Assembly (NCBI GenBank): GCA_947454705.1
Contig: CANGKZ010000018.1
Coordinates: forward strand, 29,736-93,735
Origin: Verrucomicrobiota bacterium
Lineage (GTDB): Bacteria; Verrucomicrobiota; Verrucomicrobiia; Limisphaerales; UBA9464
Reading direction: 5' to 3'
DNA length: 64,000 bases
The notes under the pieces were generated by a model, which did not search any database, was not told the origin of the DNA, and was given only the letters and a program-made list of their open reading frames with translations. Every line of letters starts with the position of its first letter. The first letter of the stretch is position 1. The position numbers were made by a program, and so were the translations under genes. Below, piece after piece: positions 52,290-62,223 of this stretch.

Positions 52290-53066
52290 CTAAAGCCCGA
52301 GCCGGGTGGCGACCTCGCCCGCGAGCACTTCGTAAGCGGCCGAACCCGCGCTGTAGGGATCGTACACGGTCACTGGTTTACCAAAGCTGGGAGCCTCGGC
52401 AATTCGGGTGGTCCGCGGAATCATGGTTTCGAAGGCCACGTTTCCGAAATGCTGGCGCACTTCGGAGACCACGTTCTGCGCCAGCTTGGTGCGGCCATCG
52501 TACATGGTCATCACCACACCGAGCAGTTCCAGACCAGGATTGATCCCGGTGTCGCGGATCTGTCCCAGGATCCGGGTGATCATCGCCACACCTTCGAGCG
52601 CGTAGTATTCGCACTGGAGCGGAACAATCAGACGCTCCGCGGCCGCAAAGGCGTTGAGCGTGAGAATTCCCAGGGCCGGTGCGCAGTCCAGGATGATCAC
52701 ATCGAACTGGTTCGAATCCCGAATCGGCTGCAGCGCGCGCTTGAGGCGGTTCAGGTAATCGTCCGACCGTGCGAGCTCCACCTCTGCGCCGCAGAGATCC
52801 ATCTCGCTGGGGATGATCGAAAGACCGGGAAATGCCGTGGGCTTGATGCGTTCCTGAAGCCCGCCTTCACCGAGCAGCGGCCGGTAAACACTCCCGCCTT
52901 CCAGCTTTTCGAGGCCGAGGCCGCTGGTGGCGTTGGCCTGCGCGTCGAGATCGATGAGCAGGACACGGAGTCCGCGAACCCCGAGGCAGGCGGACAGATT
53001 GATGGCGGTGGTGGTTTTACCGACACCGCCCTTTTGATTGGCGATGGCGAGGACGCGACTTGGCAC
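52290..53066 (-). CDS. ParA/Soj-family ATPase
   Basis: The 258-residue P-loop ATPase has the deviant Walker A KGGVGKTTTAINL (N-terminal IANQKGGVGKTT), the switch region DLDAQANATSGLG and the Walker B-like VIILDCAPALGILTL. This is the Soj/ParA class that positions chromosomes or plasmids with a ParB partner. No parB follows within the sequence between it and the next minus-strand gene, so it is orphan here. It is divergent from the pyrophosphatase gene at 53189. Whether it is the main chromosome ParA or positions another cargo cannot be told. Confidence 0.9.
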   Translation of the reverse strand: MPSRVLAIANQKGGVGKTTTAINLSACLGVRGLRVLLIDLDAQANATSGLGLEKLEGGSVYRPLLGEGGLQERIKPTAFPGLSIIPSEMDLCGAEVELARSDDYLNRLKRALQPIRDSNQFDVIILDCAPALGILTLNAFAAAERLIVPLQCEYYALEGVAMITRILGQIRDTGINPGLELLGVVMTMYDGRTKLAQNVVSEVRQHFGNVAFETMIPRTTRIAEAPSFGKPVTVYDPYSAGSAAYEVLAGEVATRLGL

Positions 53067-53188
53067 GGGCGGAGATTCGGAGACACCGCCGGTGATGCCA
53101 AACCGAAAGTGTCCAAATCTCTCGGCACGCCTTTTTCCGCCTCTGCGATTGAACAGCGTCCGCGCTTCGCCTATCCCAAGTACGCCAC

Positions 53189-54847
53189 ATGAGCGAGATC
53201 CTCGTCATCGGCCATCGCAATCCGGATACAGACGCCATTTGCTCGGCCATCGGCTATGCCGAGTTTAAACGTCGCACCGGCGTGCCCACGGCCGTAGCGG
53301 CCCGTTGCGGGGACACCAATGAGCGGATTGATTTCGTGCTCCGCACCTTCGGAGTCCCGCCGCCCAAGTTCGTGGCCGACGTTTCACCCAAGGTTCGCGA
53401 CGTGATGCAATCGCACGTCATCGGCGTTCCTCCCAAGACCAGCGTGGTCGAGGCGCTCTCGGTGATGGATGAGAAAAACATCCGCGTGCTTCCCGTCCTC
53501 GACGATGAACGTCGCTGCCTCGGCCTCATGTCGGTCTTCAAGGCCAGCAAGTTTTTCTACCCCTCGCGCAACCGCATGTACGATTCGCGCCGAATCGTGG
53601 CTTCGGTTCGCAGCCTCGCCCGGGTGCTCGAGGCCAAAATGATCTGCGCCTTCGAGCCGGACAAGGAAGAGGACCTCGTGCTCATGGTCGGCGCCATGAA
53701 GGCCGCATCCTTCGCCGCCCGTCTTGCCACCTACGCACCGGAGAAACTCGTGGTGGTGGTCGGCGATCGCGAGGACATCCAGCGCCTCGCCATCGAGGAC
53801 CGCGTCCGCATCGTGGTGGTCACCGGCGGACACGACGTCTCCCACGACATCCACGAACTCGCGCGTCGCAACGAGGTCACGCTGTTGCTGACGTCGAACG
53901 ACTCCGCCACGACCTCGATGTTGTGTCGCGCGGCGATTTCGGTGGAGCACCTGCTGCGCGAAGATTTCCTCACGTTTGGTGCGGATGAATCGCTCAGCGC
54001 GGTCATGCCTGTGGCGGCCGAGTCGCAGTTCCAGGCCTTTCCCGTGGTGGATGAGGAACAGCGCGTGGTTGGAATTCTGTCCAAGTCCGACTTCCTCAAA
54101 AAAGTCGAGCGGCAGTTGATCCTCGTCGACCACAACGAACTCACCCAGGCCGTGCAGGGCGCGGACAAGGTGGAGATCCTGGAAGTCATCGACCACCACC
54201 GGATCGGTTCCTTCAGCACCTCCCAGCCGATCCTGTTTCGCAACGAACCCGTGGGCTCCACGAGCACCATCGTTGCCGATTGTTTTTTTCGTCATGGAGT
54301 GGAGCTCCAGCCTTCGATTGCCGGACTGCTCCTCGCCGGCCTGGTGAGCGACACCCTGAATCTCACCTCGCCCACCACGACGCAGCGCGATGTAGAGATC
54401 CTCGCACGGCTCGAACGCTGCGCGCAGGTCGATGCCACGGAGTTTACTGAGAAGCTGTTTCAATCCGGCTCGGTACTGGTGTCCCGTCCCGTCCCGCAGG
54501 CGATCACCACCGACTGCAAGGAATACACCGAGGCCGGCCATACCTTCAGCGTGGCGCAGATCGAGGAGCTGGGATTCGACAATTTCTACAAAAAGCAGGC
54601 CGAAGTTCAGGGGGCACTCGATGCCTATCGCACCTCGAAGGGGTACCTGTTCTCCGCGTTGCTGGTGACCGATGTGGTTCTCCAAACCTCGCTGCTCCTC
54701 GTGGCGGGGCCGGCCCGTTTCATCAGCACCATTCCCTACCCTGAAATCTCCCCGGGCATCTTCCAACTCGAGGGCGTGGTCTCGCGGAAGAAACAGCTCC
54801 TGCCCTTCTTGACCAGCCATCTCGGTCGGGTCGCCGCATCGCTTTGA
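53189..54847 (+). CDS. Manganese-dependent inorganic pyrophosphatase (family II) with CBS-DRTGG insert
   Basis: The 552-residue cytoplasmic enzyme hydrolyses pyrophosphate. The DHH domain begins with VIGHRNPDTDAICSAIGYAE, is interrupted at about residue 65 by a CBS domain (VRDVMQSHVIGVPPKTSVVE), a DRTGG-like region (VVVVGDREDIQRLAIE) and a second CBS domain, then resumes with the metal motif LEVIDHHRIGSF and the DHHA2 C-terminal domain ending GVVSRKKQLLPFL. The CBS pair is known in this family to bind adenine nucleotides that regulate activity. All metal-binding residues appear intact. Confidence 0.93.
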   Translation: MSEILVIGHRNPDTDAICSAIGYAEFKRRTGVPTAVAARCGDTNERIDFVLRTFGVPPPKFVADVSPKVRDVMQSHVIGVPPKTSVVEALSVMDEKNIRVLPVLDDERRCLGLMSVFKASKFFYPSRNRMYDSRRIVASVRSLARVLEAKMICAFEPDKEEDLVLMVGAMKAASFAARLATYAPEKLVVVVGDREDIQRLAIEDRVRIVVVTGGHDVSHDIHELARRNEVTLLLTSNDSATTSMLCRAAISVEHLLREDFLTFGADESLSAVMPVAAESQFQAFPVVDEEQRVVGILSKSDFLKKVERQLILVDHNELTQAVQGADKVEILEVIDHHRIGSFSTSQPILFRNEPVGSTSTIVADCFFRHGVELQPSIAGLLLAGLVSDTLNLTSPTTTQRDVEILARLERCAQVDATEFTEKLFQSGSVLVSRPVPQAITTDCKEYTEAGHTFSVAQIEELGFDNFYKKQAEVQGALDAYRTSKGYLFSALLVTDVVLQTSLLLVAGPARFISTIPYPEISPGIFQLEGVVSRKKQLLPFLTSHLGRVAASL

Positions 54848-54868
54848 GGAGGCAGCCGCGGAGCGGCG

Positions 54869-54902
54869 GTTGAAGGGTTGAAAAGTTGAAGCGTTGAAGG
54901 GG
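54869..54902 (+). repeat. Solitary family A terminal arm
   Basis: GTTGAAGGGTTGAAAAGTTG followed by AAGCGTTGAAGGGG matches the 34-base arm. Just after it (54919-54938) is a hairpin CCCCGACC-TTGA-GGCCGGGG without a T-run. Confidence 0.7.
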
Positions 54903-54990
54903 GATTGAGTGAGAATAACCCCGACCTTGAGGCCGGGGCTATGCTCATTCCGAGTGGCGTGAATCCTTGTCCGCGCGGCTCCCCCGCGCC

Positions 54991-55716
54991 TTAGATCGGC
55001 GCCTTCACCAACTGCTCCGCGAGCGTTTGTGCCGCTCGGGCAATCTCGCCCTGGAATCGGATCAGGCGCGGTATCTTCTGCGGCGCTTTCAGAATCTCCA
55101 AGGCCAGCTTCAGGGGATCGAGCCGCAAATCCGGCGTGGTGATCCGATTGAAATCGAGCGGCATGTCCGCATCGGCCGTGTCGGAAATGACCCGCAGCGT
55201 GGCCGACGGAATCCCAAGTTTGGAACAGATCGACCGGATCACACCCGACTCCATCTCCACGGCATCGGCTCCCGTGGTGCGATGGAGCTCCTCCTTGGAT
55301 CGGGCGGTGGCCGCGATCGTGGGATGACAATGAAAGGTTCCCCGAACTCCGCCGGTGTGTTCCAGCCAGGCGCGTGCGGGGAAATTCGGATCGGCGTCCC
55401 AAATGAGATCCGCGAGTTTCAGTGCCGGATTCAGTCCGCCGGTGAACCCTCCCGTGACCAGCCATACCGGACGCTCGGCATCGATCGATGCACGAATCGA
55501 GAGCTCCGCCTGACGTTGCCCCATGCCGGTGGTGAGAATGCGCAGCGGTCCCACACGGATTTCCTTTCCCTGTTCGCCCCGCTGGATCGACTTCCCCATG
55601 GCTGCTGAACCCCAGCGTGCCCGCGCGAGCTTGAGCAGGGCGCGAGTTTCGTCGGGGACGGCCAGGACAATCAGCGGACGGCGATCGGGATTCGAAGGCA
55701 CGGCGTAGTGTGACAA
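54991..55716 (-). CDS. Nucleoside-phosphorylase-superfamily protein (HpnG/MTAN-like)
   Basis: The 241-residue cytoplasmic protein has the purine-nucleoside-phosphorylase fold: VLAVPDETRALL at the N-terminus, VGPLRILTTGMGQRQAELSI, VTGGFTGGLNPALKLADLIW and the purine/ribose site ADAVEMESGVIRSICSKLGI, PSATLRVISDTADADMPLDF. The VEMES and RVISDTA motifs fit the hopanoid-associated phosphorylase HpnG and the methylthioadenosine/futalosine nucleosidase group. No hopanoid or menaquinone genes are near, so which reaction it performs is open. It is convergent with the pyrophosphatase gene across a repeat arm. Confidence 0.83.
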   Translation of the reverse strand: MSHYAVPSNPDRRPLIVLAVPDETRALLKLARARWGSAAMGKSIQRGEQGKEIRVGPLRILTTGMGQRQAELSIRASIDAERPVWLVTGGFTGGLNPALKLADLIWDADPNFPARAWLEHTGGVRGTFHCHPTIAATARSKEELHRTTGADAVEMESGVIRSICSKLGIPSATLRVISDTADADMPLDFNRITTPDLRLDPLKLALEILKAPQKIPRLIRFQGEIARAAQTLAEQLVKAPI

Positions 55717-55798
55717 AAAGAAAATTCCGGCGGAAGCATGTCCCCAAAGGAAGACAGTCCGCCGGAATTGAAGGAAATCCGGGTGAAGGCGGGCCAGA

Positions 55799-56584
55799 TT
55801 ACTGAACCGTTTCGACGGGAATCTTGAAGTAGCACTGCCAGCCGCTGTAGTCGGAACCCAGCGACACCCGCTTGCCGTTGTACCATTCCACGTGGCCGTC
55901 TTCGAAGGTGAAGTTACCGCCCTCGGGGGCTCCCTTTGCCGTGCGATGTACGGCGGTCAGCACCTTCTTACCGTTGTAGTCGGTCGACCAAGTCACCTTG
56001 GAATCGTACATGTTGGTGGACTTCGGTCCCACGCCTTGGAGTCGGTCGATCAGAATCGGTGCAGCGGCGAAGGGCCCGTTCAGCTTCTTCTTGAAGAACC
56101 AGTCGGCGGTCCCCTGCGCACCGGTGGTCACATCGGAGTCGCCGGTCTTGCGCCCGGGAAGGTAGAAATAACCGATCAACTGCTCGCTGGCATCCGAGGT
56201 GATCATTCCCGCTTCGGCCGCGCGATGCCACTGGTCGGTCGGGCAGAACAGCACGTCGTTGGCCGGACGCTCGTTCTTCGCCGTCGTGCGGCGATTCTTG
56301 ATGAGGTAGTTGCTCCAGAAATTACTCATCGACGGCATCATCCAGCTGAACCCCTGGCCGGCCGTGTTGTCAGGGAATGCATCCTGATTGTCGCCCGCGT
56401 ACATGTTGATGGCGATGCCCCACTGCTTCCCATTGCTGACGCAGAGGGTTTTCTGGGCCTTGGATTTTGCGCGCGCCAGGGCCGGCAGGAGCATGCCGGC
56501 GAGAATGGCGATGATCGCCACGACCACGAGCAACTCAATGAGGGTGAAGGCGCGTTTCCCGGAAGAGATTGGAGTGGGGTTCAT
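55799..56584 (-). CDS. Type II secretion-like pseudopilin (PVC type)
   Basis: The 261-residue protein has a prepilin leader with cleavage before Phe in [20 protein letters not shown] and one N-terminal hydrophobic helix, followed by [20 protein letters not shown] and a large beta-rich head. Near the end, [20 protein letters not shown] places a His and an N-F-x-DGH motif typical of the abundant PVC pseudopilin family. Such proteins are expanded in this phylum and in Planctomycetes, where their cargo is mostly unknown. It forms a tandem with the pseudopilin at 56686, 101 bases upstream in its direction. Confidence 0.9.
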   Translation of the reverse strand: MNPTPISSGKRAFTLIELLVVVAIIAILAGMLLPALARAKSKAQKTLCVSNGKQWGIAINMYAGDNQDAFPDNTAGQGFSWMMPSMSNFWSNYLIKNRRTTAKNERPANDVLFCPTDQWHRAAEAGMITSDASEQLIGYFYLPGRKTGDSDVTTGAQGTADWFFKKKLNGPFAAAPILIDRLQGVGPKSTNMYDSKVTWSTDYNGKKVLTAVHRTAKGAPEGGNFTFEDGHVEWYNGKRVSLGSDYSGWQCYFKIPVETVQ

Positions 56585-56685
56585 GGTGGAAAAGCCGATC
56601 TTGGGTGGGCGAACCTGTCTGTATCACCGCTGTGGGCTTGTGCCAGCCCAAATTTACAACCGGCGTGTTGAAAACCGATGTCGTT

Positions 56686-57429
56686 TCACTGGAGCACGGT
56701 TTTTCCGGTGAGGTCGTTGTCATCCCAGCCGCGGCGGCTGTGGTAGGACCACCAGTCATACTCGTCCTTTTGGCGGCGCTCCGGACCGGCGTGGTTGTCT
56801 GCGAAAACCAGATTCAACCGCGTCCCGTGCGCCGACTTGTCCCAATTCCAGTACGGGATCTCCCACACCAAAACAGCCCTCGACGGCGACACCACGTCGG
56901 AATCGCGACGCCCGCTGATGGGCTTCCCGGTCTCGTAGCTGCCGTCCTTCTTGAGATAGATGTGATTCCAGATGTAGGTGACGTGATCGTTGTCCCGAAG
57001 AAGATTCGCGATCGTCGGCACCGAGGGATCCTTGGCCTTGATTCCGGAGGGGCACGTGAAGATGCCGGATTTGGGGATCACCGTGGTCTTGACGGTATAA
57101 TTGGTCGGCTTGTTGCCGTTCGGGGTCAGATAGCGTTCAAGGATTTCCGGAAGCCAGACGTCATCGGTTCGCAGCGCATGATCCGTCCCCCAGGCGCGTC
57201 CCCAATTCTTCACCAACGGGAATCGGCTGTTGTAGTCCGAACTGTACAAGTTGCTCGCGAGCCCGAGCTGTTTGAGGCTGTTGAGACAGTAGGCGTCGTT
57301 GGCCTTCGCCTTCGCCTTCGACAATGCCGGAAGAAGCATCCCGGCGAGGATGGCGATGATCGCAATCACCACCAGGAGCTCGATCAGCGTGAAGGCGTTT
57401 CGACGACACCGGCGGGATGCGGGAATCAT
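56686..57429 (-). CDS. Type II secretion-like pseudopilin (PVC type), tandem paralog
   Basis: The 247-residue protein has the leader and helix [20 protein letters not shown] followed by [20 protein letters not shown]. The head ends with [22 protein letters not shown], where DGH of the neighbour is replaced by DNH. The ATG at 57429 is chosen because the basic leader begins there; 57465 adds 12 residues. It is divergent from the dehydrogenase gene at 57566 (136 bases between) and probably co-transcribed with the pseudopilin at 55799. Confidence 0.88.
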   Translation of the reverse strand: MIPASRRCRRNAFTLIELLVVIAIIAILAGMLLPALSKAKAKANDAYCLNSLKQLGLASNLYSSDYNSRFPLVKNWGRAWGTDHALRTDDVWLPEILERYLTPNGNKPTNYTVKTTVIPKSGIFTCPSGIKAKDPSVPTIANLLRDNDHVTYIWNHIYLKKDGSYETGKPISGRRDSDVVSPSRAVLVWEIPYWNWDKSAHGTRLNLVFADNHAGPERRQKDEYDWWSYHSRRGWDDNDLTGKTVLQ

Positions 57430-57565
57430 TGCGTGAACCCCGCCTGAGTCGGGAATCTGAGTCAAGACCAGAGCCCGGCATGGACAAAGTTCCGGTCCCG
57501 GTCAAACCTCGCCAATCCCCTCCGTATCGGGTCCGTTGCCCCGACCGTGGGGTTTTTGAGACACC

Positions 57566-60500
57566 ATGAACGCCCGACTCCCGCTTTCCTTTTCCCTCCG
57601 CCGCGTGCTGCTCACGTGCCTGATCTCGGTCCTGCCCGCCGCGGGCCTCACCCGCGCCGACAACGGCGCACCGCTGACCGATGCGGAGATCCAAAAACGG
57701 TACAGCCATCCCGACGGCTTCGACACCACCGTGTTCGCCTCACCGCCGAACATCTCCTATCCCATCTTTCTCACCGCCTCGCCCGACGGCGCGCTGTTTG
57801 TCGGCTGCGATGAAAACGGATCCCTCGACCAGAAGCCGGGCCGCGGACGCATCGTTCTCTGCGAGGACACCAAGGGCACCGGCAAGGCGGACAAGTTCAC
57901 CACCTTTGCGCGCATGGACAGTCCCCGCGGCGTCGCCTGGGATGCCAGCACGCGGACCCTGTACGTGATGCACCCGCCGATCCTCACGGCCTACCGCGAC
58001 CCCAACAATACCGGCACCGCCACGGAGCAGCAGGACCTTATCACCGGGCTCGGATTCGATCTCAACGCCCGGGGCGCCGATCACACCATCAATGGAATCC
58101 GGCTGGGCATCGACGGATGGATCTACATTGCCTGCGGTGACTACGGCGCTCCGAATGCGGTTGGCCGCGATGGTCGTTCCCTCTCGCTCCGCGGCGGTGG
58201 AATCCTACGCATCCGTCCCGATGGCACCGGCCTCGAAACCGTGGTCACCGGCACGCGTAACATCCTCGCCGTCGCCATCAGCCCCACGCTCGACCTCTTC
58301 ACCCGCGACAACACCAACGACGGGGACGACTGGAACGACCGCCTGAGCTTCAATCCGGTTGGAGCTCAGATGGGTTATCCCTCGCTGTTTCGCAATTTCT
58401 CCGACGAGATCATCCCCACCATGATCGACTACGGGGGCGGATCTCCGGTCGGTGCCATCTTCCTCGATGAACCGTCCATCCCCGCTCCGTGGGGACGCGG
58501 ATTCTATTCCGTCGAATGGGGCCGCGGTGAAATCGACCTCCACCCGCTCACCCAAGACGGAGCCCGGTGGAAGGCCGACACCAAGAAACTCCTGACCATG
58601 AACCGTCCGACCGACATGGAAGTCGACGGAGCCGGCAATCTCTACGTGGCCAGCTGGGAGGGAGCCACGTTCACCTTCAACGGTCCCAATGCGGGCTATG
58701 TCATCCGCCTCGCCGCAAAGGATTCCAAGCCGGTGTCCGTTCCGAAGTTTGCGAAGGCCTCAACCACGGAACTCGCCGACCTGATCGGATCCGAAAGCGG
58801 CGTGTGGCGTCTCGCGGCGCAACGCGAACTGCTCAAGCGCAAACCCAAGAACCCGCCGGTCGATCGCTTGGTCAAACTCGCCAACACCACCACCAACCCG
58901 GGCGTGCGCGTGGCGGCCATTTTCACCCTGCGTCAGCTTCTTGGAAAAGACGCGAGCCCGAAGCTGGTTGCGATGCTGAAGAATCCCGCATTGCGTGAAG
59001 CGGCGTTGAAGGCGTTGGGCGATGATCCCGCGGTCGCGGAAAGCGTTCCCTCCAAGCCCATCGTTGCCTTGCTCAACGATGCGGATCCCCGCGTGCGACT
59101 CCAGGCGGTCACCACCCTCGGCCGCCTCGGAAAGCGCGAAGCGGCGGCCGCCATGCTTCCCCACACGGCCGACTCCGACCCCACCGTTTCGCACATCGCC
59201 GTTCAGTCACTGCGTGCACTCAAGGCGTATGAAGTATGCCTCACCGCGCTCGACAAACCGCTCGATTCCCCGGAGCTCCCCAAGGTTCAACGCGGTGCCC
59301 TCCGCGTGTTGCAGGCCCTCTATGAACCTGCGGTCGTGCGCGGACTCATCAGCCGGTTGAACACCGACAATGCCGCGCTTCGCCTCGGGATTTTCCAAAC
59401 CTTGTGCCGCCTCGACACCCGCGAGGCCGCCTACCTCGGGATCCAGCAATGGTGGGGCACTCGTCCCGACACCAGCGGCCCGATCTACCAGCCCGAGCGT
59501 TGGGCTGAGAGCGACGCCATCGAGACGGCGCTGCACCAGCGTCTGACCGCCGCCACCGGAGATGAGGCGCGCCAGCAGGTAGCCTCGCTGATTCGCACCA
59601 AGGTTTCCTTCCCCGGCATGACGGAAGGAATCCTCGCCAAGGCCGGCAACGAAACCTCGGCCCGCCTCGACGTCATCGCCTCGCTGCTCTCGCCGAAAAC
59701 TCCGGCTGCACCAGAATTGATCCGCGCCCTGGGCGGCATCGCTTCCAGCACGAAGGAACTCCCCGCCGCCCGCGCCCGCGCGCTGCGAATGCTCGCCGGA
59801 ATCCTGGAGAAAAACCGCACTCCGGTCATCGACGCCTTCCGGTCCATCGCCCCGGTTGACCCGCTGGGAGCATCGCTTGAGGGACCGCTCGCTGCCGTGT
59901 GGGAGGAGTTCACCCGCGATCTTCGCCACGCCTCGGCCGTGGGCGCCTTCGCGAAACTGGCCTCGGACACCGACGCGGCCCGCCGCATGCTTGGTTCCAC
60001 CGTGCTGGTCAACCTCTCCACCAGCCCCGTGCTGAAGGACGCACGCCGGCGCACCGAGGCCACCACGGCAATCACCCGGCTCTGGACCAATTCTGATGCA
60101 GCCACCTCCCTCCTCGGAGCGGTCGGCCACGTCCGCGCGGCTGCGTTTCTGCCCCAGGTCACCGAACGCCTCAGCGACTCCAACACCGCAATCGCCGCGG
60201 CCGCGAAGTACGCCAAGGGGCGGATCGACGAAGCCGGCGGAACCGACGCGAGCTCGGCCACCATCACCACGCTGCCGTATGCCGATGTGGTAAAACTGGC
60301 CGTGGCCACTCCGGGCGATGCCGCGGTGGGACGCGAGTTGTTCTCCAAACAGGGATGCGTCGTCTGCCACACGTTGTCCTCCAAGGAGCCCCCGAAAGGC
60401 CCGATGCTTGGCGGCATTGCCACGCGGTACAGTCGTGCGGAGTTGTGCGAGTCCATCCTGAAACCCAGCGCCAAGATCAGCCAGGGCTTCGAATCCCAGA

Positions 60501-60730
60501 GCTTCACACTCAAGAACGGCGATCAGGTCGATGGCTTCGTCGTGCGCGAAGGCGGGGATTCCGTTGAAGTGCGAAATCTGGTCGGCACCTCCACCGTGAT
60601 CGAGAAGGGCGAAATCGCCGAACGCCGCAAACTCACGGAATCCATCATGCCCGAAGGCCTCGTGGCGAACCTCACGCCGAAGGAACTCGCCGCCCTGCTC
60701 GCGTACCTGGAATCCACTCCTGCCAAATAA
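57566..60730 (+). CDS. PVC-type membrane-bound dehydrogenase: propeller, HEAT repeats, cytochrome c
   Basis: The 1054-residue exported protein has a signal peptide (RRVLLTCLISVLPAAGLTRA), then a six-bladed sorbosone-dehydrogenase-like propeller (about 45-395; NISYPIFLTASPDGALFVGC, GIRLGIDGWIYIACGDYGAP, SVEWGRGEIDLHPLT). A HEAT-like helical region (about 420-890; VAAIFTLRQLLGKDASPKL, NDADPRVRLQAVTTLGRLG) and a C-terminal cytochrome c domain follow, with GRELFSKQGCVVCHTL (haem Cys 931 and 934) and the axial-ligand region SIMPEGLVANLT. It probably oxidises a sugar or alcohol and passes electrons through its own haem. It starts an operon with the propeller gene six bases downstream. Confidence 0.9.
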   Translation: MNARLPLSFSLRRVLLTCLISVLPAAGLTRADNGAPLTDAEIQKRYSHPDGFDTTVFASPPNISYPIFLTASPDGALFVGCDENGSLDQKPGRGRIVLCEDTKGTGKADKFTTFARMDSPRGVAWDASTRTLYVMHPPILTAYRDPNNTGTATEQQDLITGLGFDLNARGADHTINGIRLGIDGWIYIACGDYGAPNAVGRDGRSLSLRGGGILRIRPDGTGLETVVTGTRNILAVAISPTLDLFTRDNTNDGDDWNDRLSFNPVGAQMGYPSLFRNFSDEIIPTMIDYGGGSPVGAIFLDEPSIPAPWGRGFYSVEWGRGEIDLHPLTQDGARWKADTKKLLTMNRPTDMEVDGAGNLYVASWEGATFTFNGPNAGYVIRLAAKDSKPVSVPKFAKASTTELADLIGSESGVWRLAAQRELLKRKPKNPPVDRLVKLANTTTNPGVRVAAIFTLRQLLGKDASPKLVAMLKNPALREAALKALGDDPAVAESVPSKPIVALLNDADPRVRLQAVTTLGRLGKREAAAAMLPHTADSDPTVSHIAVQSLRALKAYEVCLTALDKPLDSPELPKVQRGALRVLQALYEPAVVRGLISRLNTDNAALRLGIFQTLCRLDTREAAYLGIQQWWGTRPDTSGPIYQPERWAESDAIETALHQRLTAATGDEARQQVASLIRTKVSFPGMTEGILAKAGNETSARLDVIASLLSPKTPAAPELIRALGGIASSTKELPAARARALRMLAGILEKNRTPVIDAFRSIAPVDPLGASLEGPLAAVWEEFTRDLRHASAVGAFAKLASDTDAARRMLGSTVLVNLSTSPVLKDARRRTEATTAITRLWTNSDAATSLLGAVGHVRAAAFLPQVTERLSDSNTAIAAAAKYAKGRIDEAGGTDASSATITTLPYADVVKLAVATPGDAAVGRELFSKQGCVVCHTLSSKEPPKGPMLGGIATRYSRAELCESILKPSAKISQGFESQSFTLKNGDQVDGFVVREGGDSVEVRNLVGTSTVIEKGEIAERRKLTESIMPEGLVANLTPKELAALLAYLESTPAK

Positions 60731-60736
60731 AACATC

Positions 60737-62185
60737 ATGCCCTCCACCTCCCGTTCCGCGATCGCGGTGTGCACCGCGGGTGCCGCGTGGATGATCGCGC
60801 TTTCCACCAGCGCGATCGCCGCCGACTGGACCCAGTTTCGCGGACCGGGAGGGCGGTCCCTCGGATCCGGCCAGCCCCCGGTGGTGTTCGGGGCTGAGAC
60901 CAATCTCGCGTGGAAGGTGGAGCTTCCGCCCGGGAACTCCTCCCCGATCCTTTGGGGCGATCGAATCCTGCTCACCGCAACCACGGATGCCGGACTCACG
61001 ACGCTTTGCCTTCGACGCAGCGATGGCGGTGAGCTCTGGCGGCGTTCCGTGAAACCGGCCGCGCTCGAGCCCACGCACCGTCTCAGCAATCCCTCGACAC
61101 CCACACCGGTGGCTGATGCGGATCGCGTCTATTGCTATTTCGGATCGTTCGGCGTGATTGCCTACGATCGCGACGGCAACGAAGTGTGGAAGCATCCCCT
61201 GCCCGCACCAGTGGTGGAATTCGGCACCTCGGCATCTCCGGTGCGCGAGGGTGATCTACTCATCCTCGTTCGCGATCAGGATTCCGGTTCGCACCTCCTC
61301 GCGTTGAAAGCTTCGGACGGCACGCAGGTCTGGCGCACTGAACGTCCTGAATTCCGACGCAGCTTCGCCACTCCCCTCGTTTGGGAACACGACGGCACTC
61401 GCGAACTGATTGTTCCGGGATCGATTTGGTTGAAGTCCTACGATCCCGCGACGGGAAAAGAGAATTGGACCGTCAGCGGCACTTCGCGCGTGGCCACCAG
61501 TTCGCCGGCCGTGGGCGACGGGCTCCTGTTCACCGCGAGTTGGAATGTGGGCGGCGATCCCGACGATCGCATCAGCATGGAGCCCTTCGAAACGACGGCT
61601 CAAAAGTACGACCAAAACAAGGACGGCCGCTTCACCACACAGGAACTTCCCGAGGGGCCCGTTCGCCAGCGGTTCTCTCAAATGGACCTGGATAAGGACG
61701 GCTTCGTCACCGCGGAGGAATGGGAAACCATGCGCGCTATGTTCGCCAAGGCGGGCAATGCAGTCCTTGCGATCCGACCCGGCGGCAAGGGTGAAATCAC
61801 CAGCACCCATCTCGCTTGGAAGGTCACCCGAAGCCTGCCCTACGTTTCTTCGCCGCTCTATTACGATGGACGCGTCTATACGATGAAGAACGGCGGACTG
61901 GCATCATGCTACGATGCCAAAACCGGGAAGCCGTTCTACCAGGACCAACGCGTGGGCGTGGGATCCGACTTCTATTCCTCCGCCATCGGCGTGGATGGAA
62001 AGATCTACATCGCCTCCCAAACCGGAACGGTGATCGTGCTGAAGTCGGGCGACACTTTCGAAGTGCTCTCGCGAAACACGCTCGGCGAGGAGGTCTTCGC
62101 CACCCCGGCCATCGTGGACGGCAATCTCGTGCTGCGTTCCGCGCGCCACCTTTGGTCGTTCCAATCCCGTCAGGACACTCGTTGA
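60737..62185 (+). CDS. Secreted PQQ-like beta-propeller protein with EF-hand pair
   Basis: The 482-residue protein has a signal peptide (RSAIAVCTAGAAWMIALSTS, cleavage near AIAA) and the opening DWTQFRGPGGRS. Blades (NSSPILWGDRILLTA, STPTPVADADRVYCY, SSPAVGDGLLFTASW) surround an EF-hand pair, DQNKDGRFTTQEL and DLDKDGFVTAEEW, and the return motif GGKGEITSTHLAWK. It is close in sequence order to the gene at 1407. It begins six bases after the dehydrogenase stop, so the two are co-expressed and may form one periplasmic oxidation complex, by inference. Confidence 0.88.
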   Translation: MPSTSRSAIAVCTAGAAWMIALSTSAIAADWTQFRGPGGRSLGSGQPPVVFGAETNLAWKVELPPGNSSPILWGDRILLTATTDAGLTTLCLRRSDGGELWRRSVKPAALEPTHRLSNPSTPTPVADADRVYCYFGSFGVIAYDRDGNEVWKHPLPAPVVEFGTSASPVREGDLLILVRDQDSGSHLLALKASDGTQVWRTERPEFRRSFATPLVWEHDGTRELIVPGSIWLKSYDPATGKENWTVSGTSRVATSSPAVGDGLLFTASWNVGGDPDDRISMEPFETTAQKYDQNKDGRFTTQELPEGPVRQRFSQMDLDKDGFVTAEEWETMRAMFAKAGNAVLAIRPGGKGEITSTHLAWKVTRSLPYVSSPLYYDGRVYTMKNGGLASCYDAKTGKPFYQDQRVGVGSDFYSSAIGVDGKIYIASQTGTVIVLKSGDTFEVLSRNTLGEEVFATPAIVDGNLVLRSARHLWSFQSRQDTR

Positions 62186-62223
62186 ACCCAACGGCCGTCG
62201 AATCCTCAACCCAGGCAATTCCC

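Noticed and set aside
54914..54941. Terminator after the pyrophosphatase gene
   Set aside because: The CCCCGACC/GGCCGGGG hairpin has no T-run on either side and lies within repeat DNA.
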